Source: Lunularia cruciata
Lineage: Eukaryota; Streptophyta; Marchantiopsida; Lunulariales; Lunulariaceae
Length of the DNA stretch: 64,000 nucleotides
Assembly: GCA_948567375.1 (NCBI GenBank)
Contig: OX419761.1
Coordinates: forward strand, 48,770,243 to 48,834,242
Direction of reading: 5' to 3'
The position numbers and the translations under genes were made by a program. Shown here piece after piece: positions 25,101 through 34,983 of this stretch. How positions within the stretch are numbered: position 1 is the stretch's first letter; each line of letters opens with the position of its first letter. The notes below the pieces were generated by a model that had not been told where the DNA came from, did no database searches, and was given only the letters and a program-made list of their open reading frames with translations.

Positions 25101-28100
25101 AAACAAGTAAAAATTTCATGTTTAAACTTGAGTAGATACAAGAATGTGTAGCTTGAGTAATCATCAATGAAGGTCACAAAGTATCTGTAACCATCGTAGG
25201 TAAGCAGAAGAGATGGGACTACACACATCAGAATGGATGAGAAGACAATGGCTTTGGTAGCTCCTTCCTGAGGTAAGGGAATTCAAGTTTGTTTGCCATG
25301 AAGACAAGGTGAGCAAACAGGAAACAAATTAGGATGGATCCGATCCATCCCAACAACCAGATCTTTGTCTTGTAGAAGTTGAAGTTGATTCTTGCTGATG
25401 TGCCCAAGTCGTCGATGCCATAGGGAAGTAATAGCAGAAGATGTATCTCTGGTTGGAATAGAGATTGCAGCAGCTTGAGATGACTGAGACTGAGTTGATG
25501 CGGAGACTGCACCATCTTGAGGTTGCTCAATTGACTCTCCCAAAAGCCAAAAATTATCCAATCTAGGACAGGATGCAATCAGATTCTGCAGATCATCATA
25601 AAGGAAATGCTGGTTTCCTTTAACTGAAATGATCCATTTGACTTGCTCAACTGAAGTGCTGAATAGAGATTCTTGTTCAGCAAAGGGACATGTAGAACTC
25701 TTCTAGCATGTAGGAGTTCCCTGAACAAGCAAGCTTAACAGAAACTGTCCCATGGCCTAGAATAACAATGTTTGAACCATCAGCCAAGTAAACTTGTCTA
25801 GGTGGTGAGTATGTTTCATAGACCAGGAAACAGGTTCGTTGGCAGGTCATGTACTGAGAAACAGCCGTGTTGATGACCATTGCGTGTCCTGAGTGACTGA
25901 AGGAACAACATCAACATTGTACAAAGAGAGGTGAGTTGTAGAAGCATTGGAGTGATGGTGTTCCTTGCCACTTTTCTCCCTTGCATCAACAATGCGCTTG
26001 CGACAATCTTTAATGTGATGTCCCTTCTTTAAGCAGTAGTGCTGATGATAGAAGGTCTGAAAGAATTTCCTCCAGAAGATGTAGAACAGTAACTCTGATT
26101 CTGAGCGGAAGATCTGCAGAAAGAGTTCTGACCAGGGGAAGGATTCTTACCAGAAGATCTGTTGAAAGAGTTCTGACCAGAACCATGGGATTCATTTTTC
26201 CAGCTCCCTTTGCCTTTAGCTTTGTTTTTGTAAGAAGATATAGAGCCTTGTGTGACTGCTAGAGCAGTTGTTTGCACTACAAGACCTTCATATTTCATAC
26301 TGATCTCTTCTTGAAGAAGAGCAGGGATGACATCAGAGAGACGTAGTGCCTTCTATGTTCGCAATGATTGCAGAAAATACTTGAAACTAGGAGGCATAGA
26401 TCTCATCAAATGAAGCTTAGCCTGCTGGTCATCGATTGGGTTGTTCATCGCAGCTAACTGGGTGAGGACTCCATGGAAATTGGTAATGTGTTTTGCTACA
26501 CTGGTGCGTTCACATATCTTCAAATTCATCAAAGTGTCTAGTAGGTACATGATTGTGACATCATCGGTACCTTTGTACATGGTAGTTAAATCCATCCATG
26601 TTTCGCTTGCCAACATGTGCCTGTTGATGGTAGGAACAAATCAAGAGCTAATGCTGAATTTATTGCTTCAAAAGCAACAAGATTCTTAAGATTCCAATCA
26701 GGTAGAGTAGTAGCCTTTGACGTGGGCTTGACTTCAGTACCATCAACAATTGTAAAAACTGAACCCACTTTCAGTCTAAGGGCAAGATAATTTTTCCAGG
26801 ATTGGAAATAATTGCCATTGAATTTAACAAAAATGGAGTCAAATCGGATGATTGGAATAGCAAATATAGCACCGGCAGGAGGACCAGGACCAACACCAAC
26901 AGCAGATATAATGATTTGATTCACAGAGGATAGTGGATAATTTTTCTTCCAAAACCCAGACTAACAAAGGATATGAGAAAATTCCCATAGGAAAGAGACA
27001 CTCTTCAAAGGAGAAACAAAAGATTTTTGTTTTCCTCTATACACTAGTGTATAAGAAAAGTAGACCTCTCAGAATTTCGAAATTGTTTGCTAAGGTGGCC
27101 CCTAGCAGCTAAAGAAGAAATTCTAAGGCTTATAGTTTTGATATCATGTGAGAAAATGCATGTAAGTAGGGGATAGATTGACTGAACAACTGATAATCCC
27201 AGAACTGGGCTTATATAGGTACATGGGCAAGCTCGAGAGGATCAAGAGCTATACCTGACTTAACTGATTTAATGTAACTCATATACACTTTTAGCTACAC
27301 TAGTCTAACGTGTAATTCATGGAACTCATGGGAACAGTAAACCCATGAACATTAACCTATGAAAGTAACCTCAAAACGCCTCATTATAATGATGTTTATC
27401 TAACACTTTGTATCACTTACGCTTACTTTAATTATGTGTTTCCTTGCTTAGATTCATTTGATTCTATCTGCATACGGACATGCTTGTATTTCATATGCTC
27501 TTCACATGTATGGTCTCGGTTCATTACTTAGTGGGTTTTGGATCCCCCTTCGAAGAACGGGCTCCTGCCCCATTTCTCAAATATCCTAGTCTTGAGACAA
27601 TCTGCTCAATATCTCCACGTAATGATCTGAGACATCGTTAGGCTGGGTCATCGATGACACGTGAGTGAATTATTTCATGAGTATGTTTTTCCTGCTTCCA
27701 TTTGTCGTATCTGCTCAGACATATATGCAGGGCTTGCGGCAGTGTCGTTTATAATACAAGGTATAGTGTGGCTTGTGATACGAGGCACACTCTTACCATT
27801 AGCTTTTCATGTAAGGTCTTCAAGTTGTGAGACTCAGTACTGGATGCAACCCAAAGCACGACTGAACTAACGACTCAAGAGTTTATTCCTCGTGAGTGTG
27901 AAAGTCTTCTACAAGGATTGAAAAAGCTTGAGCACACCACTACCAATACCAAATTTCGCAGCAATCTGGAATGGGCTAAAAGTACTACTACCTAATGGGC
28001 TCGGGATTACACATCACATAACCAGGGTGTGTCTGCTTGACTATCTGATAGCGAGTCCTCTGGAATTTTGGTTCTCTTGTGGCGAGAAAGTGCAAACAGA

Positions 28101-31100
28101 AGTGGAGATATTGGTACCTGGCCTAAGTTTCAAAATATTTTTTGGTGGCTGACGGACCATGCTGTTTTGCTTCTGTCTAAGTCGAATCTTGACCAAAATG
28201 CAGGAAAGTGCGCTGGTAGTGGCCAAGATTGTGTTACCTCAGCAGTTCGAGGCTGTTACCATGCAAGAGTTGCGAGCCTTGTTCACTGAAGGGTCGGATA
28301 TGCGCACATACATTCGCGGAGAGACAATTGAGCTTGAGCTTAGTAAGATCGGACTTATGCTTGAAGGCTTCGTCAAGCAAGAGGGGAAGGATAATGTCAT
28401 CAGTGCCCCTGCTGGTCTCGTCATCGAACCACCTACTACAGGTATGAGTTAGGCCACAAAGATGATTCGAGAGTTAAGACAGTTCAACTTTGATAAGAAT
28501 TACTGTTTCTGCTCCTTGAAGTAGCAGGTCTGTCAGTCATTATAACCTCTGATGTATAAGACACCAACACACATCACTAACACAAAGCAATACTGGACTT
28601 CTCTATGGTATCAAAGTTCAATGACAACACTCAGAAGTTCACTCACGCAACACTAATAACATCCAACATGGAGATAGCATAGAACACACCTGAGATGATG
28701 TTAAGCAGTTCAAGATTTCATAGAATACACAGTGTTGGTGTAGGGAATCACTATTGTAGAAAAATTAGCTCAAACAAGTGTAGAAAACATTCATATATAC
28801 ACAGAAGGAAACCCTAGGAGGCTGCTTTGCACAACACTAATTGTGGCAGCGCCCCACTTTACCCTAAACAGATGGCATAACTCTAGAGGAATCAAACAAA
28901 ACCATAAGAACTAAAGAATTCACTAAACTAGAGATTAATTAAAACTGACATTCCCACTTATTGAGAGTTTAGGACAATTCTTATGTCTACTGCACATTTT
29001 ATGTGTTTATCTTTAGGTAGTGCTTTTGTAAACACATCTGCTGTCATCTCCTGTGTAGGACAGTAAATTAACTTCACAATATTCTCCTTTTCTTTCTCCT
29101 CTACAAATCTTCTTCTAATCTCAACTTCCTTAGTCCTTGGGTGATGTACAGGATTTTGCTGAGTGCTATACTTCCTGTATTGTCACTGTACAATGTAGTA
29201 GGACTTTCCTGCTCAAAATTCAGCTCCTTAAGAAGTCTCCTGTTCCAGATGACCTCTTAAGTAGCATTTGAGGTAGCCATAAATTTTGCCTCAGTGCAAC
29301 AAATGTTTGCTGTTTACTATGCCAGCTGATTGCTCCACCACTAAGCATGATTACATATCCACTAGTTGATCTGCTGTTATCTGTGTTATCTCCCCGACTA
29401 GCATCCGTATATGTTTCAAGAGTAGGAGCAAGTATGTTCCCTTGCTTTTTGTACTCCAAGAATGCATCTTGAGTACCCTTTAAGTACCTGAATACTCTCT
29501 TTATACCTTTTCAATATACTTGTGCAGGGTTGCTAGTATATCTAGCTGGTGCTCCCACTGCATAACATATATCTGGCCTTGTACAGACCATGATAAACAT
29601 CAGAGAACCAAGAGCACTCTGATACAACGTTTTGTCATAATGATTAATCTCCCCATCCATGTTTCTGCTGTGCTTCCACCCTAGATCAAAAGGTGTAGAG
29701 GCAGGATTCGCCTCTGTCATTTGATACTTAGCTAGTATGGATTTCATATTGTGGTGGACTGATTCGGATCCATCCTGCTTCTCTGTCTCTGCTCACTTTG
29801 ATTCCCAAAACGAGTTTTACAGGACCAAGGATAGACATCTCAAAAACAGAGCAAAAAATATCTATCACCCCATTGATAGATCCACTGTTCCCCAACAGTA
29901 ATAGATCATCTACATATACAGCTATGTATACATCATCTCTAGTATACACGCTCATATCAGAATCAGCTTGTTTGAGATCTTGCTCTCTCAAGTATGAGTC
30001 TAGTTTCTCATACCAAGCTCTAGGAGCTTGGTTAAGACCATATAAAGCCTTCTTAAGCAAGCATCCTTTTCCTTTGCCTTCAGTATATCCATTTGGAACA
30101 TCCATGTAGATAGACTCTCTCAAATCTCCATTGTGAAAGGCTGTTTCCACATCTAACTGCTACACTTCCCAATCTCTCTCTGCTGCAAGAGCTAGAAGCA
30201 TGCGAATAGATCCATATCTCGCAACAGGTCCAAAACTTTCTGAATAATCTATTGACGCTTTCTGATTGAAGCCCTTTGCAACAAGTCTTGCCTTGTACTT
30301 CAGCATCTCATTCTCAGTTCCACATTTGACCCTGAAAACCCATTTGCAGCCAATTGCTTTCCTACCTGGTGGTAAATCAGCTAGTACCCATGTACCATTA
30401 GTCTGAAGAGACTTCTTCTCTTCTGCTACAGCTAACTCCCACTGACCCGAATCTGGTCTGAGCATAGCTTGCTGTAAAGTGTCTGGATCACAATCTCCTA
30501 ACAGATGTATTTTTCATCTAATATCTTCTGATAGAAAGCCAAGTCTGTCAATAGGTTTTCTATCTCTCTGTGATCTTCTTGGTTCTGTGCCCAGAAGTTT
30601 CATGTCATCTCTTGACATCTCTGGAATCTCACTTAGAGATTCTGCATCTGCAGTCTGCTTCTGAGAGTCTTCTTCTGTAGTATCAGAATCCGAAACCACT
30701 GTCTGTTTAGGCTTTCTTTTGTACACCTTCAGACTTTCCTTTGGTGAACCATCAGCTTCAGGTAAAGATTACTCTTCTGATGATTCATCTGAAGAACTGA
30801 CTCTGCATCTTGGTAAGATAGATTGATCAGGCTGATCAAACCGATCAACTTGCTTCTGTAACTCATCACTGTTCTCACTCCAAGTCCTCAATTCATGAAA
30901 GAGTACAGCTCTACTTCTGATGATCTGTCCAGATTTAGGATTGTACAGAAGATATCCTTTCAGTCACTCTTCATATCCTACACAAAGCATTTTCTCAGCC
31001 TTCTTTTGAACTTCCTCCTTTGCTCCTCTGGGAATATGAACATAGACAGGACATCCAAAAACTTTCAAAGCTGAAAGATTAGGTGTCTTACCACTCCAAA

Positions 31101-34100
31101 CATTCTTCAGGAGTTCTTCCTTGCAATGCTGTGGTACCACTGATTTCTAAGAAAATTTGCAGTGCTAATAGCAGCACCCCCAAAACTTTCTCTCCAGCTG
31201 GGCAAGTTGGAGCATTGCCAATGCTTTGTCCACCAGTGTCCTATGCAACCTTTCTGCAACTCCATTATGTGCAGGACTGTCTCTGGCAGTACAGTCAAGA
31301 AGAATTCCCTTCTCTGACAGAAAAGAGAAGAATTCATCATTCCTGTACTCTCTGCCTCCATCTGTTCTCATTTGCTCGACTTTCCTCCCAGTCTGCAACT
31401 CAGCCATGGCTACAAACTTCTGGAATTTTTGCACCACTTCATCCTTGCTTATCATGAGATAGATAAAACTCTTTCTACTGTAATCATCCACAAAGGAAAT
31501 ATAGTATGCTGCTCCACTCAATGACTCCTCAGTCATGTATCCCCATACATCAGAATGTATGACATCTAGAAGACCAGAAGCTCTAGATGAAGATTTCTTG
31601 GGGATAGGAGCTTTGTGTGCCTTACCTTTTGCACACCCAATGCAAAATTCGAGTTTTCCTTTGGGATCTAGTTTCGACCCCCCCACTACCTTCTCTAGAG
31701 CATGTAGTTTTTGCTCTGACAAGTGCCCTAACCTCAAATGCCAGAGATGGATATCATTTCTGTTTTCTACTACCAATGCAGAATCAGAACAATCAGCTTC
31801 CATCAACAACTTGAACAGCTTCCCTTTGGCAGTACTATACCCAAGGACCTGCTCTCCTTTCTTCGAAGTGCATTGATTTCTGTTGCTCTCAAACAGAACA
31901 TCCACTCCATACTCCATGAGACGATGTACAATATCAAGTTCTTTGTGTAATCTGGAACATACATCACATTTTCCAAATAGCTCTTACAAGAACTTGTGTT
32001 AGATCTTTCCATTAAGGCAATAAGAACTTTGCCAGTTCCTAACACAGAATTCAAAATCCCACATCCACAACGAACACTCTTGGGAATCTTCAGAGATTGA
32101 AGAGTTGAGAACAGCTCTTTCTGGTAACAAATATGGGAGGTTGCTCCAGAATCCAAGAACCATCCAGAACCGTTTGAGGACAACTGGGATTCTGCCAACA
32201 TTCCACAATCCAGCTCTTCTGCTGGGTACCCTTCCTCATTGTTTTCTATCTCATGGCACTCCTATGTGTTATAAGCTGAACTCCTAGATTTTCGACCCTT
32301 TACTACTGGTTGAGGTCTCTTGCCTCCCTTCTTTTGTTCTCATTCTCTCCTTTCTCCTTTCTTGAGACATACAGGTGCAATATGACCTTTCTCATGACAG
32401 AAATAACAGGTCCTGTCACCAACAATATTAACTCTTTTCCCAGATGTACTCACTCTTCTATCTGGCACTCTTCTTGGCTGAGAACAAGCACTGAACAGGG
32501 CAGCATCTCCCAACTCATTTAACTTCACCTCTTTGTCCTCTCTATTTCTACTAAGCACCAGCAATTTGTTTATCACATAATCCCGTGTGACAAGCTCAAC
32601 AAGTAAAACACCTAGAGCTACTAGGACAGAGTCATAGCTTGAAGGGAGAGTCTCTAAGAGATGATTGATCTCATATTTCTCAGTAAGTACAACCCCATCC
32701 TCCTTGACTTCTTGAAGAACTTCTGCATTTTTGACAAATGTATGGTGAAATCATCACCATCTTGCAATTTCAAGGTGCACATTCTATCCCAGATTCGTTT
32801 GGAACTCCACAGTTTCTCAACAAAGTAATAACTCTTGAGTTTATGCCAAATCTCCCAACTCCAAACATAAGTGTCTACTAGGTCTCTGATTGGCTCTTGC
32901 ATAGTCCTTAGCAGAAACCTCCATGTAGTAGAGTGCTTGACTCTCTCCTCCTTGTTGGACTTAGCTCATCTATATCATGAGCCTGTAATGCGAAGTCCAA
33001 ACAGTCGGAGCTGTCTAAGAAGTCCAAACAGTCATAGCTGTCTAAGATGGACTTCACATCCAAAGCCCAAGATTTGTAGTTAGTGTTTGCCAGTTTCTCT
33101 ATCTCTTTGCCTTCTCCTATCAACCCTAGCAGAAGCATGGTGGGCCCATAACCTGATAAGAATTACTGTTTCTGCTCCTTGAAGTAGAAGGTCTGTTAAT
33201 CATTCTAACCTCCGATGTATCACACATCACTAACACATAGCAATACTAGACTTCTCTATGGTATCAGAGTTCAAAGACAACATTCAGAAGTTCAGTCACG
33301 CAGCAATAATAACATCCACCATTGAGATAACACTAATAGATGATGTTAAGCAGCTCAGGACTTTCCGAAATGCAAGGTGTTGGTGTTGAGAATCACCTTT
33401 TTAGAAGAATTAATTTAAACAAGTATAGAAAACGTTCATATATATACAGAAACAAACCCTAGGAGGCTGCTTTGCACAACTCTAATTATGGTTGCGCCTC
33501 ACTTTACTCTAAGCAGATGGCAGAGCTCTAGAGGAATCAAACAAAACCACATAAAATAAAAAATTCACTAAACTAGAGATTAACTAAAACCAACAAACTT
33601 TATAACTCATTGTGATAATACAAAAGACAGTCAAGGCAGAGTCTGCCATTATCATGCCTTTCCGCATGGCTGATCTGGGGATCAACGTGATTTGCTTTAG
33701 AGTTTAATACTCCCTGTTCTATTGAGGTCGCTGAACGGTGGACTATGTTGAGGTAACAATTCCCAAGAACTATAACATCCCTTTCCAAATCGGAACTCAC
33801 TACTAGTCATGTTGGTGGAAAATGTATGAAAAACAGTGATCCCTCTTTCATCCGCAATTTCTGTATGATGTACAAAGACTTAATATGGAGATCTCTACTT
33901 GTTAACTGGATCCGATTAGAGGCATATAGGCTAGTCTAACAGTCTCTCTGTGTGGTGCCCTTGTTCTGCAGGTAGCAGACCCAGTAGCATCATACCTGGG
34001 AGTATCTTCTACCATGTCGAAGCCCGTACTCGGGTTCTATTTTTAGATCGCCACTCTTTTTTGCCTTCCTTCCCTTCTCTCAATCCACTTCTACCAAGGC

Positions 34101-34983
34101 AGACCAATGGTGAGTCGGCTGGTCTGATGCGGTTCCCTTCCAAATATCAAAGCTCATGGAGATCTGGTGAGGGTGCATCTAAGCCAGGGGATGGTCCTTC
34201 CTCGCATTCTGCAAGTTACTCTGCAAGAGCCATGGAAGTCAGCCTTTTCGGTAGTAAGGTATACGTCTATATATGCGTTTTCTGGCATTTTTTGTCATGT
34301 ATAAACTTTATGTGGATGTTGGATGGCTGGCTAAATGATACAATGTGATTGCACTAGCGTCGGAGTTTTAGTCGTGAGATGCTGCCTTCTAGTTCTCACG
34401 AGACGTGGCTGTCAGGCAAAATTGAAGTGTCTATGTGCCTGAAAGCATGTTATCATGTTATTGTTTATTTGTTTCCACCAAACACACAAAGCCTTAAGAG
34501 TACGACGCCGAATTCTTATAACGAGGGTCTCTTTAGCTTCAGAAAGGACGTCAAGTTAATTGGCAAATGAGCTTGGAGTCACTGAAGGATCCTATGACAC
34601 AGATAGTATGAAAAAGTTACGATAACTTCTTTTATTTCCAGGTTAAGGTTCTAAACAAAGGATGGAGAAGCGGCTATGCTCGTAGTCGAATTATAGGAAC
34701 GCATCAGCCTCGGAGTCAATCATATCCAACTATTTTGTCAAGAGCTTTGGGCAAACATTTTACGTCAGCATCTGCTCTGAAATTACCTGCACGGAGAATC
34801 TCTCAAAGAAAGGTGCACAGTCAAGGGAATGTTGTTCCTCCCCAACCTTCTCAGGAATGGCCCAAGCTTCGAATGAGGACGCAATCTGTACATTCCAGCA
34901 ACGAATCAGATGGCGATGATGAAAATATTGTGGAAATTGAATCGCCCAGTAAATTATTCGCCTCCAACCCAAATCAATGGTGA
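11075..34983 (+). CDS. SOS1: SOS1/NHX7-type plasma-membrane Na+/H+ antiporter, 24 coding exons, 1137 aa
   Basis: Exchanges cytosolic Na+ for external H+ at the plasma membrane (salt-overly-sensitive pathway, CPA1 family). Coding exons: 11075-11258, 11435-11485, 11786-11877, 12088-12165, 12416-12573, 12694-12795, 12900-13017, 13515-13567, 13899-13964, 14175-14219, 14395-14444, 14816-15000, 15586-15645, 16544-16651, 17123-17357, 17529-17626, 17752-17959, 18335-18432, 18644-18775, 19319-19537, 19757-19963, 28204-28441, 33972-34258, 34642-34983. They sum to 3414 nt; every junction is GT-AG and keeps frame, so the gene looks functional. The membrane antiporter domain spans about residues 25-445 and includes [11 protein letters not shown], the ATDPVAV motif with ion-binding Asp158, and [19 protein letters not shown] long cytosolic tail with a cyclic-nucleotide-binding-like region (about 725-890) follows. 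The C-terminus has ESPSKLF, with Ser1125 and Ser1127 matching the SOS2 kinase site DSPS that relieves autoinhibition in Arabidopsis. The start ATG follows an in-frame stop at 11054 and a likely acceptor at 11065, implying a 5'-UTR intron. Introns 21 and 22 carry antisense copia elements. Confidence 0.95.
11713..11767. repeat. Interrupted inverted repeat in SOS1 intron 2
   Basis: The outer arms 'gtcttagatct' (11713-11723) and 'agatctaagac' (11757-11767) enclose inner arms 'ggtag' (11730-11734) and 'ctacc' (11752-11756). It ends 18 bp before the exon 3 acceptor, so it could form structure near the 3' splice site. Confidence 0.75.
13049..13144. repeat. Compound (CT)n(AT)n microsatellite in SOS1 intron 7
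   Basis: About 11 CT units (13049-13070) run directly into about 37 AT units (13071-13144), starting 31 bp after the exon 7 donor. It is likely length-polymorphic. The frame 12894-13157 that crosses it is a shadow of exon 7 plus the repeat. Confidence 0.95.
13286..13340 (+). repeat. Member of the 'gagttctgga' intronic repeat family (intron 7)
   Basis: The block 'tttgcacctcatgagttctgg' minus its last base, followed by a 'cccgttc...gaacgg.(t)tctg' tail, is an isolated copy of the unit repeated at 20780, 21866, 22321, 22652 and 27531 in intron 21. Confidence 0.6.
14577..14609. repeat. 14-bp-arm inverted repeat with one mismatch (intron 11)
   Basis: 'ctgaaatgaccgct' (14577-14590) and 'agcggttatttcag' (14596-14609) flank a 5-nt loop and differ from perfect pairing at one position. 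It lies only 17 bp from the perfect hairpin at 14626-14663. Confidence 0.8.
14626..14663. repeat. 18-bp-arm perfect inverted repeat (intron 11)
   Basis: The arms 'caggacaacatgtgactg' (14626-14643) and 'cagtcacatgttgtcctg' (14646-14663) are separated by only 2 nt. It is the longest perfect short-loop hairpin I found in the window, within SOS1 intron 11. Confidence 0.9.
15860..16340 (+). mobile_element. Putative LTR-retrotransposon remnant (LTR plus leader) in SOS1 intron 13
   Basis: The stretch 15860-16099 begins TGTTAG and ends CTAACA (matching 6-bp termini). It contains short 'actgttca' repeats and a 'tatataat' box near 16015, as LTRs do. Beyond it, 16263 starts a short frame ([17 protein letters not shown]...) that looks like a gag start and dies after about 28 codons inside the 110-bp duplication. 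I found no convincing tRNA primer-binding site after the LTR and no target-site duplication. The family assignment and right boundary are therefore uncertain. Confidence 0.4.
16311..16531. repeat. 110-bp tandem duplication next to the exon 14 acceptor
   Basis: The unit starting 'tcaaagagcaggaacaaagg' at 16311 is repeated at 16421 with very few differences. Both copies run through 'attgctgatagcccac' and 'ggatgt(t)tgttccttatccca'. Only the second copy is followed by the functional 'cgttgccacag' acceptor (exon 14 starts at 16544). Confidence 0.9.
20280..23221 (+). repeat. Diverged repeat array in SOS1 intron 21 (left part)
   Basis: Several blocks recur in direct orientation. Unit A contains 'gagttctggatcccccgtt' followed by '.ggcttctg' (20780, 21866, 22321, 22652). 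Unit B contains 'gagctttcgaacagaaact', then 'agctacttcgg.ac', 'ctgatgaagt' and 'atatactctatccagtcc' (about 20845, 21290, 22420; a partial copy at 20300). A third block, 'cagtacacattgg' through 'ctctacatgtagttatatat', occurs at about 21703 and 23175. The same family resumes at 27420 on the far side of the copia element, so the copia inserted into a pre-existing array. There is no coding potential. The origin is unknown; it could be a decayed element or a complex satellite. Confidence 0.7.
21511..21538. repeat. 11-bp-arm inverted repeat
   Basis: 'ctttacttccc' (21511-21521) and 'gggaagtaaag' (21528-21538) flank a 6-nt loop inside the intron 21 repeat array. Confidence 0.8.
23222..25880 (-). pseudogene. 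copia-1 pol pseudogene (PR-INT-RT)
   Basis: Protease remnant at 25880-25677: the catalytic DSG/DTG box reads NTA ('[11 protein letters not shown]'), so it is inactive. Integrase starts at about 25561 with the HHCC zinc motif (WHRRLGHIS...CSPC), followed by FIDDYSS, RSDNGGE and [10 protein letters not shown], spread over several frames to 24543. [15 protein letters not shown] at about 24110, KWIFKKKFD, then [10 protein letters not shown] at about 23790 and the YVDD catalytic box at about 23508. A 20-bp tandem duplication ('ccttgtacctttggatcaag') at about 23932-23971 breaks the RT. RNase H is essentially missing. Not functional. Confidence 0.8.
26029..26924 (-). pseudogene. copia-1 gag pseudogene
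   Basis: Positions 26924-26586 give a Gag N-terminus with '[20 protein letters not shown]', typical of copia Gag. The frame continues at 26616-26353 with '[20 protein letters not shown]'. A low-complexity S/N/G/Q-rich tract and a damaged zinc knuckle ([12 protein letters not shown], first Cys not visible) follow near 26030. The frame changes indicate frameshifts. Structural protein of the element, now dead. Confidence 0.7.
27147..27405 (-). repeat. copia-1 5' LTR with TATA box and adjacent primer-binding site
   Basis: A 259-bp LTR with TG...CA ends (minus strand TGTTAGATAAAC... to ...TTCTCACA). A TATATAAG box lies at 27217-27210 on the minus strand. Just inside (27146-27130, minus) is 'tgatatcaaaactat', similar to the tRNA-iMet primer-binding site used by copia elements. 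No partner LTR was found. Confidence 0.65.
27420..27620 (+). repeat. Right-hand continuation of the intron 21 repeat array
   Basis: This stretch parallels 20690-20845: 'gcatacgg.catgc', 'tcatatgc.cttca', then the 'gagttctgga'-type unit at 27531 and 'caaatatcctagtcttg' against 'caaatgtcctagtcttg'. It shows that copia-1 split an older array. Confidence 0.65.
28491..28950 (-). repeat. copia-2 3' LTR
   Basis: On the minus strand it begins TGTCAGTTTT and ends TTCTTATCA. It aligns along its length to the LTR at 33154-33595 with many substitutions and small indels. Confidence 0.9.
29220..32201 (-). pseudogene. copia-2 pol pseudogene (PR-INT-RT-RNase H)
   Basis: Protease at 32201-31803 keeps the catalytic DSGATSHI. 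Integrase at 31917-31165 is one uninterrupted 250-codon frame with HLRLGH...CIGC zinc ligands and the DDE set in [14 protein letters not shown] and NGVAER contexts. RT begins at 30465 (KWVFRVKCG), has a stop near 30153, and continues 30150-29728 with [14 protein letters not shown] sequence and an intact YVDD. Then come 29747-29511 (ALGSLMF...RPDICYAV) and RNase H at 29459-29220 ([13 protein letters not shown]). The breaks between these frames make it non-functional, but it is better preserved than copia-1. Confidence 0.88.
32340..33138 (-). pseudogene. copia-2 gag pseudogene
   Basis: It starts at 33138 just inside the 5' LTR (leader 'ggttatgggccc') with [17 protein letters not shown], a typical copia Gag N-terminus. 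A 27-bp in-frame tandem duplication (32992-33018 and 33019-33045) repeats nine residues (LDSYDCLDF / LDSSDCLDF). Positions 32902-32654 hold the core ([17 protein letters not shown]), and 32576-32340 the CCHC knuckle [14 protein letters not shown]. Frame changes separate the three parts. Confidence 0.8.
33154..33595 (-). repeat. copia-2 5' LTR
   Basis: 442 bp; the minus strand begins TGTTGGTTTT and ends TTCTTATCA. It is followed on the + side by the target-site duplication AACTT (33596-33600) and on its inner side by the leader 'ggttatgggccc' and the gag start. Confidence 0.9.

Larger units (their letters stand above)
23222..27405 (-). mobile_element. 3'-truncated Ty1/copia retrotransposon (copia-1) in SOS1 intron 21
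   Basis: A minus-strand copia element with 5' LTR 27405-27147, a tRNA-iMet-like primer site beside it, then gag, protease, integrase and RT remnants in copia order. The pol reading stops at about 23222, before most of RNase H, where the host repeat array resumes. No 3' LTR exists, so the element is truncated and no target-site duplication can be scored. Frameshifts and stops affect all domains. It lies antisense inside SOS1 intron 21 and accounts for about half of that 8.2-kb intron. Confidence 0.8.
28491..33595 (-). mobile_element. Full-length Ty1/copia retrotransposon (copia-2) in SOS1 intron 22
   Basis: A 5105-bp element with two LTRs (28491-28950 and 33154-33595) and a perfect 5-bp target-site duplication AACTT (28486-28490 and 33596-33600). 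Minus-strand gag and pol lie between, in the order gag-PR-INT-RT-RNase H. A purine tract 'agtggga' adjoins the 3' LTR. Removing the element and one TSD copy leaves a 420-bp intron, so the insertion is additive and the SOS1 splice sites are undisturbed. Multiple frameshifts and stops indicate a dead, moderately old copy. Confidence 0.92.

Noticed and set aside
33256-33275. 'tggtatcagagttc' on the + strand inside the copia-2 LTR, resembling a primer-binding site
   Set aside because: It lies within both LTRs and on the strand opposite to gag-pol, so it is fortuitous. The LTR edges are fixed by the TG...CA ends and the AACTT duplication.
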